A DNA stretch of 12,156 nucleotides from Pleurocapsa sp. MO_226.B13 (GCA_030064795.1 JASJEI010000124.1:1-12156); one strand, 5' to 3'. Shown: positions 1 to 7,193, numbered from the stretch's first letter. Made by a program: numbers and translations. Notes: a model not told the origin generated them from the sequence alone.

Positions 1-24
1 CTTTAGGGCTAGTACTTTAGTAGA

Positions 25-1875
25 TTAAATACTGGCAGAAATACGAAAGCCAAAAGCATCTGATTTGCTTTTAGGGTCAGATTTAATACGTTGAGCGGAA
101 CGACAAGACCCTGGTAGATGTAACCACGAACCTCCTCTCAGTACCCGAGCCTCTTTAGGATTATCGCTTATCCAGGGACTGCCATCGGTAGGAGCATTTT
201 GATAATTATTGTGCCAACTGTCGGCGCACCATTCTGCAACATTGCCATGAAGATCGTATAATCCAAAACGATTAGGCGAAAAAAGATCGACTTGTGTGGT
301 TTCACGACGGTTTTCTCCTTCAAAACCCGAACCATAGATATCTTCGCCATTGTAGTTGGCTAGTTCTGTGCCAATAGTTAAACCATAATGAAAAGGAGTT
401 GTGGTCTTACCTCTACAAGCGTATTCCCATTCTGCTTCTGTAGGTAATCTAAATTCTCTGCCAATTAATTCTGATAGTCGTTCGCAAAATAGATTACAGT
501 CAAACCAAGATACTCGCTCTACAGGTCTTTTACTCTCAACTAGATCGGCATCAACAAATTTAGCAGGATTATTACCCATTATTGCTTGCCATTGAGCTTG
601 GGTAACTGGATATTTACCAATCAAAAAGGGACGAACCGCAACTCGATGCTGAGGACTTTCTTCTTTTTCTCTTTCTAGTTCATCTTCTGACGAACCCATT
701 ATGAATTCTCCTCCAGGTATGCCAATCAAATCTAGAGTAATATCTTTAGTTAAGTTTAGGGTTATATATTTTGCTTTGCCTTGATGAGAAAGAGTCGATA
801 AGCCAGATTTTTTGCCAATAATGAGGCAAGGATTGTCATCAATAGTTTTATATTCGTATTCGACAATCTTTAAGTCTAATTTGTGAACCCGCTTTTTAAC
901 TCTAGTTGATTTGGCTTTGACTGGATGAGACGAACGATAATTGTGTTTGGGTTTGACAGGGTTGAGGGTAGGGTAAGATATGGCATTGGGATTGGTCTTT
1001 GGGTCTAAAGCTTGTAAGACTTCACCAACAGATTGAAAACGTCTTTTAGTTGCTCCTTCTACTAGTTTGTCGAGAACACAACTTAACTCGTAGTCAACTT
1101 CATTATCGTGAAGATAATCGCGCCACATCCATTCTCCTTCGGCAACGTCAAAAAGTTCGGTAGGTTCGATATTTGTCAGTAAATGAAGACAAGTTGCACC
1201 AAGACTGTAGAGATCGCTGGCAAATTTGGCTTTTCCTACCGCTTGTTCTGGGGCAATATAGGCAGCCGAACCAATGATTGTACCGACAGCAGAAGTATTA
1301 CTGCTCATCATTTCTTTTGCTGCACCAAAATCGACCAAAACCAATTTACCGTCTTGTTTTCTTCTGATGATATTTTCTGGTTTGATATCACGGTGAATAA
1401 TCTTATGTTCGTGAACAAATTCTAGTACTGATAATAAGTCGTGTAGTAATGCCTCGATCTTCTGCTGACTGAAAACACCGCTCATTTTCAATTCTTTAGC
1501 TAAATCATCGCCATCAATAAATTCTTGAATTAGATATTTTCGGTCTTCTTGGTTAAAAAATGCCAATAATTCAGGAATTTGCTCGTGTCTACCCAATTCA
1601 TCTAGGCGAGATGCTTCCTTTTCAAATAATTCTGTGGCTTTCTTTAAAGCCTTTTTTCCTTTTACTTCTGGTAAAAACTGCTTGATCACGCAACGAGGCT
1701 TGGATGGTTTAAATTCGTCGATCGCTAAAAAAGTTCTCCCAAAACCTCCTTGACCCAAAAGGCTAATAGCACGATATCGGTCTACCAAGAGCAATTTTGA
1801 ATTACATTCTTCACACAATTTTGTCGCTTTAAGGTTAACATGAAGACAATTTGGGTTAAGGCACTGAGTAATCAT
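25..1875 (-). CDS. Ser/Thr protein kinase fused to an FGE-sulfatase-like domain
   Basis: A 616-residue cytoplasmic-looking protein that should phosphorylate Ser/Thr on protein targets. Residues 5-24 carry four cysteines (C5, C10, C21, C24) that suggest a small zinc ribbon. The kinase domain spans about 34-290: glycine loop GQGGFG at 41-46, probable ATP-anchoring K65 in VIKQF, HRDIKPEN at 161-168, DFG at 182-184 and APE at 208-210, so all catalytic motifs are present. A basic, Pro-rich linker (about 295-335) leads to an FGE-sulfatase/C-type-lectin-fold domain (about 384-614) with IPGGEFIMGS, PVTQAQW, RLPTEAEWEYA, GNVAEWC and RVLRGGSW. After GGSW the two catalytic cysteines of true formylglycine-generating enzymes are not visible; the only nearby cysteine, in CRSAQR, fits a later position. 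The C-terminal domain is therefore more likely a recognition or structural module (inference). No membrane segment is seen. It starts at the ATG at 1875 and is divergent from the small gene at 2240. Confidence 0.93.
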   Translation of the reverse strand: MITQCLNPNCLHVNLKATKLCEECNSKLLLVDRYRAISLLGQGGFGRTFLAIDEFKPSKPRCVIKQFLPEVKGKKALKKATELFEKEASRLDELGRHEQIPELLAFFNQEDRKYLIQEFIDGDDLAKELKMSGVFSQQKIEALLHDLLSVLEFVHEHKIIHRDIKPENIIRRKQDGKLVLVDFGAAKEMMSSNTSAVGTIIGSAAYIAPEQAVGKAKFASDLYSLGATCLHLLTNIEPTELFDVAEGEWMWRDYLHDNEVDYELSCVLDKLVEGATKRRFQSVGEVLQALDPKTNPNAISYPTLNPVKPKHNYRSSHPVKAKSTRVKKRVHKLDLKIVEYEYKTIDDNPCLIIGKKSGLSTLSHQGKAKYITLNLTKDITLDLIGIPGGEFIMGSSEDELEREKEESPQHRVAVRPFLIGKYPVTQAQWQAIMGNNPAKFVDADLVESKRPVERVSWFDCNLFCERLSELIGREFRLPTEAEWEYACRGKTTTPFHYGLTIGTELANYNGEDIYGSGFEGENRRETTQVDLFSPNRFGLYDLHGNVAEWCADSWHNNYQNAPTDGSPWISDNPKEARVLRGGSWLHLPGSCRSAQRIKSDPKSKSDAFGFRISASI

Positions 1876-2239
1876 GCTAGATATTAACCGAGTATTCGCT
1901 TCCGATTATAAACAGCAGAATCGCGATCGCACCTCAGTTAATCTTCCGTCTTTGCAGCACAGATTTTAGTTTGAAGAGCGTATTTTTAGGTAATTTTGCT
2001 GAAGTTAGAATTAGAGACTGACAAATCTCCCCAACAGTACTAGAATACTAACGGCGAGGGATTAAATTATCTAAAGGTTAGGAAATAATTAAAAAAAATT
2101 AGGATTTTTGTGCTTACTTATAGAACTTGTTGCATAATAGTATATGGCACTATGGGTAGGGTTAAAAGTAAGAAAAAATCTTATTAAACGCTACATATAG
2201 TATATCGCCTCCTCATTTTATTCTTAATTAGTACTCGTA
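1876..2239. other. Divergent intergenic region
   Basis: This 364-nt AT-rich spacer separates the minus-strand kinase gene from the plus-strand small gene, so it should hold both promoters. Visible content: a HIP1 palindrome GCGATCGC at 1923-1930, an A-rich stretch near 2085-2100, and two copies of ATAGTATAT (2137-2145 and 2197-2205) exactly 60 nt apart, each followed by GGC or CGC. Either copy could supply a -10-like element for the small gene, but no convincing -35 with proper spacing is seen. No coding frame or RNA gene is supported here. Confidence 0.5.
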
Positions 2240-2455
2240 ATGAAATTATCTGCTGTCGAACAGGAAGAACAGGCTAGAGACTTAGTTTTAGCCGAACTTG
2301 AAGAACATAAAACACCAATGAGTCTGCAAGAATTAGGGCTTAACCTAGGAGGGAAAACAAATTTATCTCATCGAACTCTGAAAGAGGCTGCTTGGCGATT
2401 GGTTGAAGAAGGTAAAGCCAAATTTAATTCTACTTGGGATTTAGAAATCGTCTAA
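2240..2455 (+). CDS. Small winged-helix-like protein
   Basis: A 71-residue acidic protein of unrecognised family. The segment from EEQARDLVLAELEEHKTP through LSHRTLKEAAWRLVEEGKAK reads as helix, short turn, second helix, a longer helix with LKEAAWRLVEEG, then a short strand pair ending in FNSTWDLEIV. This is the pattern of a compact winged helix-turn-helix in which the third helix would contact DNA and the last strands form the wing. That assignment comes from pattern only; no diagnostic motif is present. The ATG at 2240 is the only good start, and no clear ribosome binding site precedes it. A strong hairpin with a T-tract ends the unit 34 nt after the stop, so it is probably transcribed alone. 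Residue composition looks like real coding sequence. A DNA-binding regulator is an inference. Confidence 0.65.
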   Translation: MKLSAVEQEEQARDLVLAELEEHKTPMSLQELGLNLGGKTNLSHRTLKEAAWRLVEEGKAKFNSTWDLEIV

Positions 2456-2489
2456 TTTTTGCCAATAATTGAGGCTAAAAAGCCGATTA

Positions 2490-2523
2490 AGGCGTACTAT
2501 CGAGATGAGGGTACGTCTTTTTT
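2490..2523 (+). terminator. Intrinsic terminator after the small wHTH-like gene
   Basis: AGGCGTAC (2490-2497) pairs with GTACGTCT (2511-2518) as an 8-bp stem with one G-T wobble. The loop is 13 nt, and a run of six T (2518-2523) follows directly. It lies 34 nt after the stop at 2455. It also lies only 15 nt before the likely ATG of the next gene (dgt), which is unusually close. Confidence 0.7.
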
Positions 2524-2538
2524 GTATGTTGATTGTTT

Positions 2539-3867
2539 ATGTTGGATAGACATCAGAGGCAGCATAATCCTTTTGGAAATCGGGGGGATAAACCAGGAGA
2601 TTCGCGAAAATCGTTTCAAATCGATCGCGATCGCATTTTATATTGTTCGGCATTTAGGCGTTTGGCACAGATCACTCAAGTAGTAACTGCCCAAGAAGGT
2701 CACGTCTTTCATAATCGTTTGACTCATTCATTAAAAGTAGCACAGGTAGCCCGTAGATTAGCCGAAAAATTAGTTGGCGAACAACCAGAGGTAGCTGAGG
2801 CAATTGGCGGGATCGACCCCGATGTCGTTGAAGCTGCTGCCCTGGGTCACGATCTGGGACATCCTCCCTTTGGTCATACAGCAGAAGAACAATTAGATGC
2901 CTGTGCGGTCAAAGCTGGTTTATCCGATGGTTTTGAAGGTAACGCCCAATCGTTTCGGATTTTGACTCGGTTGGCGATTCATCGTATTGATTATTATGGT
3001 TTGAATTTAACTAGGGCAACTCTCAATGCTGTTTTGAAATATCCTTGGTTGCGATCGCCAGATTCGACTAGTAAACGAAATCGCAAGTATTCTGTCTACA
3101 ATTTAGACCGTCAAGCTTTTGAATTTGCCAGACCTAAAGCCGAAGATACTCAGACGATTGAAGCTAGTATCATGGATTTTGCCGACGATATTACCTATAG
3201 CGTTCACGATCTGGAGGATTTTTATCTGGCTGGTTTAATTCCTTTGGAGTTATTAGCCACCGACTGGGACGAATTAGACCGTTTTACCACCGAATGGCTG
3301 CGGGAGTTTCCTGACAACCGCGTGGCGAAAGTAGTCAAAGCTAATCCCCATCGCTTTCAAAATTTTCTCGATGCTACCTACAACCTCAAAGGACAGTATC
3401 GCCCGGGTTCTTTTGAACAAAAAGCTCAAATTAAACGTATTAGCTCGCAATTAATTCAAACCTATATTCACTCTGTCCAGTTAAGCACCGAATATGGCGA
3501 TCGCGGTTATCTCAAATACAATCGTAACCGAGAAGAAGAGCTTAAATTTCTCCAGCGTATTGTCTGGACTTACGTCATTTCTAATCCTCGCTTATCCACT
3601 CAAAGATACGGACAAAGAAGAATTGTCAAAACCCTATTTGAAATCTATATGGAGGCAATTGGCGATCGCGACCTTAGCTTTATTCCTGCCCGTTTTGTGA
3701 AAGAATTCCTTGAAATTGAGGAAAAGGCTGGCAATACTAAAATCAATCAAGAAAAAACGCGCATGGCGGTCGATATTATTGCAGGATTGAGTGAGGCAGA
3801 AGCCGTCGTACAATATCGTCGCCTCACGGGAATTAGTCAAGGTTCTTTTTTAGATAATTGGAATTGA
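2539..3867 (+). CDS. dgt: Deoxyguanosinetriphosphate triphosphohydrolase-like HD protein
   Basis: A 442-residue cytosolic enzyme of the dGTPase family, which hydrolyses dNTPs (classically dGTP) to the deoxynucleoside and inorganic triphosphate, so acting in dNTP pool control. The N-terminal family signature SFQIDRDRILYCSAFRRL lies at about residues 25-42. The HD-domain metal ligands are visible as H63 (in RLTHSLKVAQ), H104-D105 (in LGHDLGHPPFGH) and the Asp of MDFADDITYSVHDLED near 213-228. The length is close to that of shorter family members. The frame is also open to a TTG at 2533, but the ATG at 2539 is preferred; no clear Shine-Dalgarno is seen for either. The gene begins 15 nt after an intrinsic terminator, so its transcription either starts within a very short leader or depends on read-through. 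Substrate specificity cannot be read from the sequence. Confidence 0.92.
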   Translation: MLDRHQRQHNPFGNRGDKPGDSRKSFQIDRDRILYCSAFRRLAQITQVVTAQEGHVFHNRLTHSLKVAQVARRLAEKLVGEQPEVAEAIGGIDPDVVEAAALGHDLGHPPFGHTAEEQLDACAVKAGLSDGFEGNAQSFRILTRLAIHRIDYYGLNLTRATLNAVLKYPWLRSPDSTSKRNRKYSVYNLDRQAFEFARPKAEDTQTIEASIMDFADDITYSVHDLEDFYLAGLIPLELLATDWDELDRFTTEWLREFPDNRVAKVVKANPHRFQNFLDATYNLKGQYRPGSFEQKAQIKRISSQLIQTYIHSVQLSTEYGDRGYLKYNRNREEELKFLQRIVWTYVISNPRLSTQRYGQRRIVKTLFEIYMEAIGDRDLSFIPARFVKEFLEIEEKAGNTKINQEKTRMAVDIIAGLSEAEAVVQYRRLTGISQGSFLDNWN

Positions 3868-4015
3868 TATTAGAATTGCGATCTACGAGCGATCGTTCCT
3901 GATAATCACGTTTCTTGAGTAAATCTTCTAATTGTTGAGCAATTGCCTTGTTGTCTACATTTGGATGGCTTCTGTTTCTTGCGTGGTCTCGAATGCTTTT
4001 TTGTGAATGTGCCAT
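3833..4015 (-). pseudogene. Possible N-terminal remnant of a transposase
   Basis: A minus-strand frame of 60 codons overlapping the dgt 3' end by 35 nt, convergent with it. The N-terminal half, with SIRDHARNRSHPNVDNKAI and then AQQLEDLL, resembles from memory the start of an IS4-type transposase family common in cyanobacteria, in which a segment such as LTPAI follows. Here the sequence departs into a lysine- and asparagine-rich tail that looks non-homologous and runs into dgt antisense sequence. If the resemblance holds, this is a 5' fragment of an insertion sequence whose remainder is lost. No ribosome binding site is visible. It could equally be a short orphan gene or a chance frame, so confidence is modest. 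Confidence 0.35.
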
Positions 4016-4036
4016 TAAATTGCTTGCGATCGCTTG

Positions 4037-4062
4037 ATCTGAATTCGCTATCTGAATTCGCT
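4037..4062. repeat. Two perfect 13-bp tandem copies
   Basis: ATCTGAATTCGCT occurs at 4037-4049 and again without a gap at 4050-4062. It lies just after a HIP1 site, in the spacer between dgt and the ankyrin gene. It is a likely recent slippage duplication; no function is visible. Confidence 0.9.
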
Positions 4063-4144
4063 TTCACTGCCTAGTTTAAAACTCTCACACCTACCAATTT
4101 GACTGCATTTGACAATTTGTACTTTTTCTGAACTTGTCACCAAT

Positions 4145-4179
4145 GGCTAATAGCTAATAGCTGATAGCTCATAGCTACG
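4145..4179. repeat. Heptamer tandem array, consensus AGCTNAT
   Basis: Five consecutive 7-bp units lie at 4145-4179: GGCTAAT, AGCTAAT, AGCTGAT, AGCTCAT and AGCTACG. The outer units are degenerate. This is the form of the short tandemly repeated repetitive (STRR) heptamers known from cyanobacterial intergenic DNA. It sits 45 nt before the ankyrin gene start. Confidence 0.8.
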
Positions 4180-4224
4180 AACTATTTAATCTTCAACGGA
4201 GTCTATCCAATTGAAAACGGCTGT

Positions 4225-4605
4225 ATGATGCAAGATTATGTAAGAGAGGGTCATTTAAACAATGAGTTGTGGGACGCAATAGAAGAAGAAAATATCGAAA
4301 AAATTTCCGAATTAATAGAAAGTGGTTGCGATCTAAATGGAAATAATGGAGCTTCTTTTGAAGAAGGCATGACTTTTCTTATAGTGGCAGCAGCAGGTAA
4401 CTTAGAAATTGTCAAATTATTAGTCGAATCAGGCGCGGATGTCAATGCAATGTCAACGTATGGAGATTCTGCACTATTTAATGCTGTGCTAAATGGACAT
4501 CAGAAAATTGCCGACTACCTTGAACCATTAACAAACACAGAAATTAGAGCCACAGTAAACAGATATGTGAAAACTGGTAAATGTTATCCTACAAAATCAA
4601 AATAA
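4225..4605 (+). CDS. Small ankyrin-repeat protein
   Basis: A 126-residue soluble protein built of about three ankyrin units. A degenerate first unit spans about 14-38 (LWDAIEEENIEKISELIESG then CDLN). A better one spans about 47-74, with TFLIVAAAGNLEIVKLLVES then GADVN. A third spans about 80-102, with DSALFNAVLNGHQKIADYL. Ankyrin repeats bind protein partners; no enzymatic domain is present. There is no signal peptide or membrane segment. The last 24 residues are basic and unrelated to the repeat. The ATG at 4225 is the first good start after an in-frame TAG at 4165; a second ATG follows immediately. GGAG at 4198-4201 is too far upstream to act as a ribosome binding site. It stands alone between a repeat-rich spacer and an insertion sequence, so context does not reveal its partner. 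Confidence 0.75.
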   Translation: MMQDYVREGHLNNELWDAIEEENIEKISELIESGCDLNGNNGASFEEGMTFLIVAAAGNLEIVKLLVESGADVNAMSTYGDSALFNAVLNGHQKIADYLEPLTNTEIRATVNRYVKTGKCYPTKSK

Positions 4606-4749
4606 CAAAGGTTTTGGTAATTTACTTTCTGCCACTGAGGTTGAAGGAGATAGGGAATTAGAAGCGGAGGGGCGATCGCACTCGATTTTTTAATGCCATG
4701 AAAACAAATTCTTACATTACATTAATTATTTATATATTGAAATCATTGT

Positions 4750-4766
4750 CTGATTGACTGACAAAA
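4750..4766 (+). repeat. Left terminal inverted repeat of the IS
   Basis: CTGATTGACTGACAAAA is the reverse complement of the right end with one mismatch (A versus G at the fourth base). The 86 nt between it and the transposase frame hold a further GTTGTCAA and GTTGACAA pair near 4790-4820. Confidence 0.85.
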
Positions 4767-4852
4767 GATGAAAAGAAAAGCCTTGAAGCAGTTGTCAATC
4801 AAAGACTTGGGGGGTTGACAAAGGGTTGGGAGAGTGAGCATTCTGAGATTAG

Positions 4853-6078
4853 ATACCACTCATAATTTCAGAATACTGTGAAAAAAACTCCCGCCTTTAC
4901 AATGCCTTGAATCAATGGATGAGTCAACCTGATGACTGGTTACATCTGTGTCATCTGAAAACCTGTATCTGGATCGTAGTTGCTCTAATACATACTGGCA
5001 GTGTCAATCTAACCAAATGGTCGATGTACATTCCTTGTCGCGGTAAATTCGCTCAGAGCCGACAAAGGCGTATTCAAAGATGGCTTAACAATCCCCGAAT
5101 TAATGTACATCGAATCTACAAATCATTGATTAAAGCAACTCTTGCTAATTGGTCAGAAGAAAGCATTTTTTTAGCACTGGATACCTCACTATTTTGGGAC
5201 GAGTATTGTCTAGTACGTCTTTCAGTAATTCACCGAGGGAGAGCCTTACCAGTAGTGTGGAGAGTGATGAAACACCAGAGTGAAGCGCGTTTCATTTGCT
5301 GATTACCAAGAGATGATTAGACAGGCACAAGGCAGATTACCTCAATCCGTAAAGGTCGTATTACTAGCAGATAGAGGGTTTGTTCATACGCTCGTTAATG
5401 ACAATGTTAACAACCCAATTAGGGTGGCATTACCGTATTAGAATCAAAAGCCCTAAAGGACTAGCTTCGCGTCGCAATACTTGGATTTGGCGCGGAAATT
5501 GGTGTCAACCTAAAAACTTCCATCTTCACCGTGGACAGGCAATTTGCTTACATAATGTCCGAATTCACAAAGGAGAATTCTATGGCATGGTTCATGTGAT
5601 TATCGGTCGTAATAACGTCAATGGTGAACTGTGGGCGATTGTCAGTAATGAAAAAACGACACTACAAACTTTTGCGCTCATATGGCTTACGCTTCGATAT
5701 CGAAGAAAATTTTCTCGATGATCAATCTGGGGGCTGGAATGTTCAACGCTCCATGCTACGGGATGTTTGTGCCTTGTCTCGCTTATGGTTTATCGCGCGC
5801 TGTGGCGACTCTCTACGGAGTGCGCACAAGGTGTTGAAGTAGTCGATAGCGGTAGACGACGATGGGTTGATACTCATTGGTTTCGTGGCCATAGCTACTT
5901 CCGTATTGGTTGGGATTGGGTCAAAGCTGCACTTGTTAATGGTTGGAAATTAATTCGTTCTGTGACCTTCTCTGGTAATCAAGACCCGACTCCTGCGATC
6001 GCATCACTGAAACAACATGAGCAACGCCTGTATCAGTTGGAGTTCAAGGTTCAAACCTATTCTTATAATATTTCATAA
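4853..6078 (+). pseudogene. DDE transposase with five +1 frameshifts
   Basis: The reading is open from 4853 after a TAG; usable starts are TTG 4907 or ATG 4919, so the native start may be lost. The DDE-type pieces occur in order: ALDTSLFWDEYCLVRLS (first Asp), VVLLADRGF (second Asp), and YGLRFDIEENFLDDQ with the Y-xx-R-xxx-E spacing of the IS4-superfamily YREK motif (third acidic residue). They are spread over different frames. Shifts are needed near 5283-5291, 5391-5394, 5674-5680, 5795-5799 and 5817-5823, and every one has the same sign (+1). Removing five bases gives 407 codons with no internal stop. An extra in-frame 24-nt segment at 5452-5475 separates IRIKS from NTWIW. The family assignment is firm as a transposase, less so as to exact IS group. 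Confidence 0.88.
5452..5475. repeat. Candidate 24-nt dispersed repeat inside the transposase
   Basis: A 24-nt block starting CCTAAAGGACTAGCTTCG and ending CGTCGC adds eight residues (PKGLASRR) in frame between IRIKS and NTWIW. It looks like the small dispersed repeats of cyanobacterial genomes, and relatives of this transposase, as I recall them, lack it. It is a candidate only, since no intact copy is available here for comparison. Confidence 0.4.
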
Positions 6079-6079
6079 G

Positions 6080-6096
6080 TTTTGTCAGTCAACCAG
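6080..6096 (-). repeat. Right terminal inverted repeat of the IS
   Basis: TTTTGTCAGTCAACCAG matches the left end in inverted orientation with one mismatch. It begins 1 nt after the transposase stop codon. Confidence 0.85.
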
Positions 6097-6348
6097 GGAC
6101 TGGCACGCCTAAAATAGTTCAATAGATTCAACTTAACAACGCCAAACAAATAACCCTCTTTGCCCTCATTCGAGGATAAACGGCTCTGCGCCTTTGCGAG
6201 AGACAAACCCAATGCATCAAATTAAGCTTGCCACACCACTACTGCTTACTTGAGATTAATGTTTTTTCTCCAAGATAAAATAAATAAACAATCACAAACA
6301 AGCTTATAGCTAAACCCGACGATTAATCTAGCTCACAAATAAATCCCC
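6097..6348. other. Spacer between the IS and the RDD gene
   Basis: A 252-nt AT-rich spacer with no supported gene. GGCTCTGCGCCTTTGCGAGA, beginning near 6181, resembles a CTCTGCGCC-CTTTGCG-type motif I recall as recurrent in cyanobacterial intergenic DNA; this is weak. The promoter of the RDD gene presumably lies here but no clear -35/-10 pair was found. Confidence 0.35.
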
Positions 6349-6897
6349 ATGTACGACGACGACTACAGACTTTATAAGCCCGACTATCGAAGATATCCTA
6401 AAGTACCCATAGAAAGAAGAGCAGGAGCATTTACGATTGATTTTTTAAGTGTTTGGTTTATTAGTTCTTTTTTTGCTACCAGTTTATTTATTCAGTGGTT
6501 AGTGTTTCTGCCTACCTGGTGGATTATGCGGGTGCTAATTGTCGAGAAAAATCGGGGTCAAAGCCTAGGTGCTTGGTTATTTGATATCAAGGTAATCGAT
6601 CCGCGTTTTAATCGTATTCCCGATCTGATGAGTCTCTCTAAAAGGGAGTTAATGGTTGGCGTAGGTTCGGCTTTGGCAGTTTCTGGACTGCAAAATTTTA
6701 GTAGCGGTTTGGCGATGTTACTCTTAATCAGTCCTCTGGCGGTTGATTGTTCTTTGGCTTTAATAGATGAAGAAACTAACCTAGCCGGTCACGATCGCAT
6801 CGCCCAGACTTTTATGGTACAGACGGAAAGGGGTTACTCCTTAGATTTAAGACTCAAAAAAATATTTGGTCAAATCCAGCGTCGTATGCGAAAATAA
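6349..6897 (+). CDS. RDD-family membrane protein
   Basis: A 182-residue predicted inner-membrane protein. The family signature Arg-Asp pattern is seen in ERRAGAFTIDFLSVWF (residues 22-37, with R23/R24 and D31), followed by RGQSLGAWLFDIKVID (69-84), the second conserved RDD block. Hydrophobic stretches at about 28-62 (probably two segments) and about 102-137 give roughly three to four membrane spans. The N-terminal 20 residues are charged and tyrosine-rich. Function in this family is poorly known; transport or ion-related roles have been proposed for some members, and none can be chosen here. It lies 61 nt upstream of rpmG on the same strand, but a separate promoter for rpmG is likely in the gap. 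The start ATG at 6349 directly precedes a plausible N-terminus; no strong ribosome binding site is seen. Confidence 0.82.
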   Translation: MYDDDYRLYKPDYRRYPKVPIERRAGAFTIDFLSVWFISSFFATSLFIQWLVFLPTWWIMRVLIVEKNRGQSLGAWLFDIKVIDPRFNRIPDLMSLSKRELMVGVGSALAVSGLQNFSSGLAMLLLISPLAVDCSLALIDEETNLAGHDRIAQTFMVQTERGYSLDLRLKKIFGQIQRRMRK

Positions 6898-6901
6898 TAA
6901 A

Positions 6902-6930
6902 TTGCGTGTCTATATAAGTAAACGTATAAA
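6902..6930 (+). promoter_or_regulatory. Candidate sigma-70-type promoter for rpmG-rpsR
   Basis: TTGCGT (6902-6907) and TATAAA (6925-6930) are separated by exactly 17 nt. They are placed to start transcription about 20 nt before the rpmG ATG. The match is by inspection only; neighbouring A/T-rich hexamers offer alternatives. Confidence 0.45.
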
Positions 6931-6958
6931 TAATACCTAAGCAACAATAGCAAAAATC

Positions 6959-7153
6959 ATGGCAAGCAAGAAAGGCGTTCGCATTATTGTTACTTTGGAA
7001 TGCACTGAGTGTCGTACTAACACTAACAAGCGTTCCCCTGGTGTATCTCGATATACCACTACCAAAAACCGTCGCAATACCACGGGCAGAATGGAACTAA
7101 AGAAATTCTGTACCCATTGCAATACTCATACCGTCCACAAAGAAATTAAGTAA
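6959..7153 (+). CDS. rpmG: 50S ribosomal protein L33
   Basis: A 64-residue protein of the large ribosomal subunit. It is the cysteine-containing, zinc-binding form: CTEC at residues 15-18 and CTHC at 51-54 give the two CxxC pairs. The typical L33 core with [22 protein letters not shown] and RMELKKFC is complete. The length matches cyanobacterial and plastid L33. The ATG at 6959 is followed by MASKKGVR, a normal N-terminus. It is followed after 40 nt by rpsR, and the two are almost certainly co-transcribed, an order conserved in cyanobacteria and many plastids. Confidence 0.98.
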   Translation: MASKKGVRIIVTLECTECRTNTNKRSPGVSRYTTTKNRRNTTGRMELKKFCTHCNTHTVHKEIK

Positions 7154-7193
7154 TTTCCCAACTGCAAATAATTAAGAAATCTAAACAATTATC

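Larger units (their letters stand above)
4750..6096 (+). mobile_element. Complete but inactivated IS4-superfamily-like insertion sequence
   Basis: A 1347-bp element bounded by 17-bp inverted repeats: CTGATTGACTGACAAAA at 4750-4766 and TTTTGTCAGTCAACCAG at 6080-6096, one mismatch between arms. It encloses a single transposase reading that nearly fills it, with the stop codon ending 1 nt before the right repeat. No target-site duplication is recognisable in the flanks, which suggests an old insertion, rearrangement, or slightly misjudged ends. The transposase is broken by several frameshifts, so the copy cannot move on its own but might be moved by an intact relative. Confidence 0.85.

Noticed and set aside
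1183..1425. An 80-codon plus-strand frame antisense to the kinase catalytic domain
   Set aside because: The conserved kinase motifs on the minus strand explain this stretch fully.
2475..2483. Short GGCT-AAAA-AGCC hairpin just before the terminator
   Set aside because: Four base pairs only and no function apparent beside the stronger hairpin that follows.
2459..2683. A 74-codon plus-strand frame overlapping the start of dgt
   Set aside because: It has no recognisable motif, spans the terminator hairpin and overlaps strongly conserved dgt coding sequence in another frame.
4145..4179. CRISPR-like array
   Set aside because: The units are contiguous heptamers without spacers, so this is a simple tandem repeat.
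4675..4691. ATCG-CACT-CGAT followed by six T as a terminator of the ankyrin gene
   Set aside because: The stem has only four base pairs and overlaps a HIP1 palindrome, too weak to call.
4740..4749. Target-site duplication flanking the IS
   Set aside because: The flanks CATTGT before 4750 and GGACTG after 6096 do not match at any usual length.
4853..6078. Programmed ribosomal frameshifting in the transposase
   Set aside because: Programmed shifts in IS elements occur once, at a slippery site. Five shifts without slippery heptamers are better explained by mutation or assembly error.
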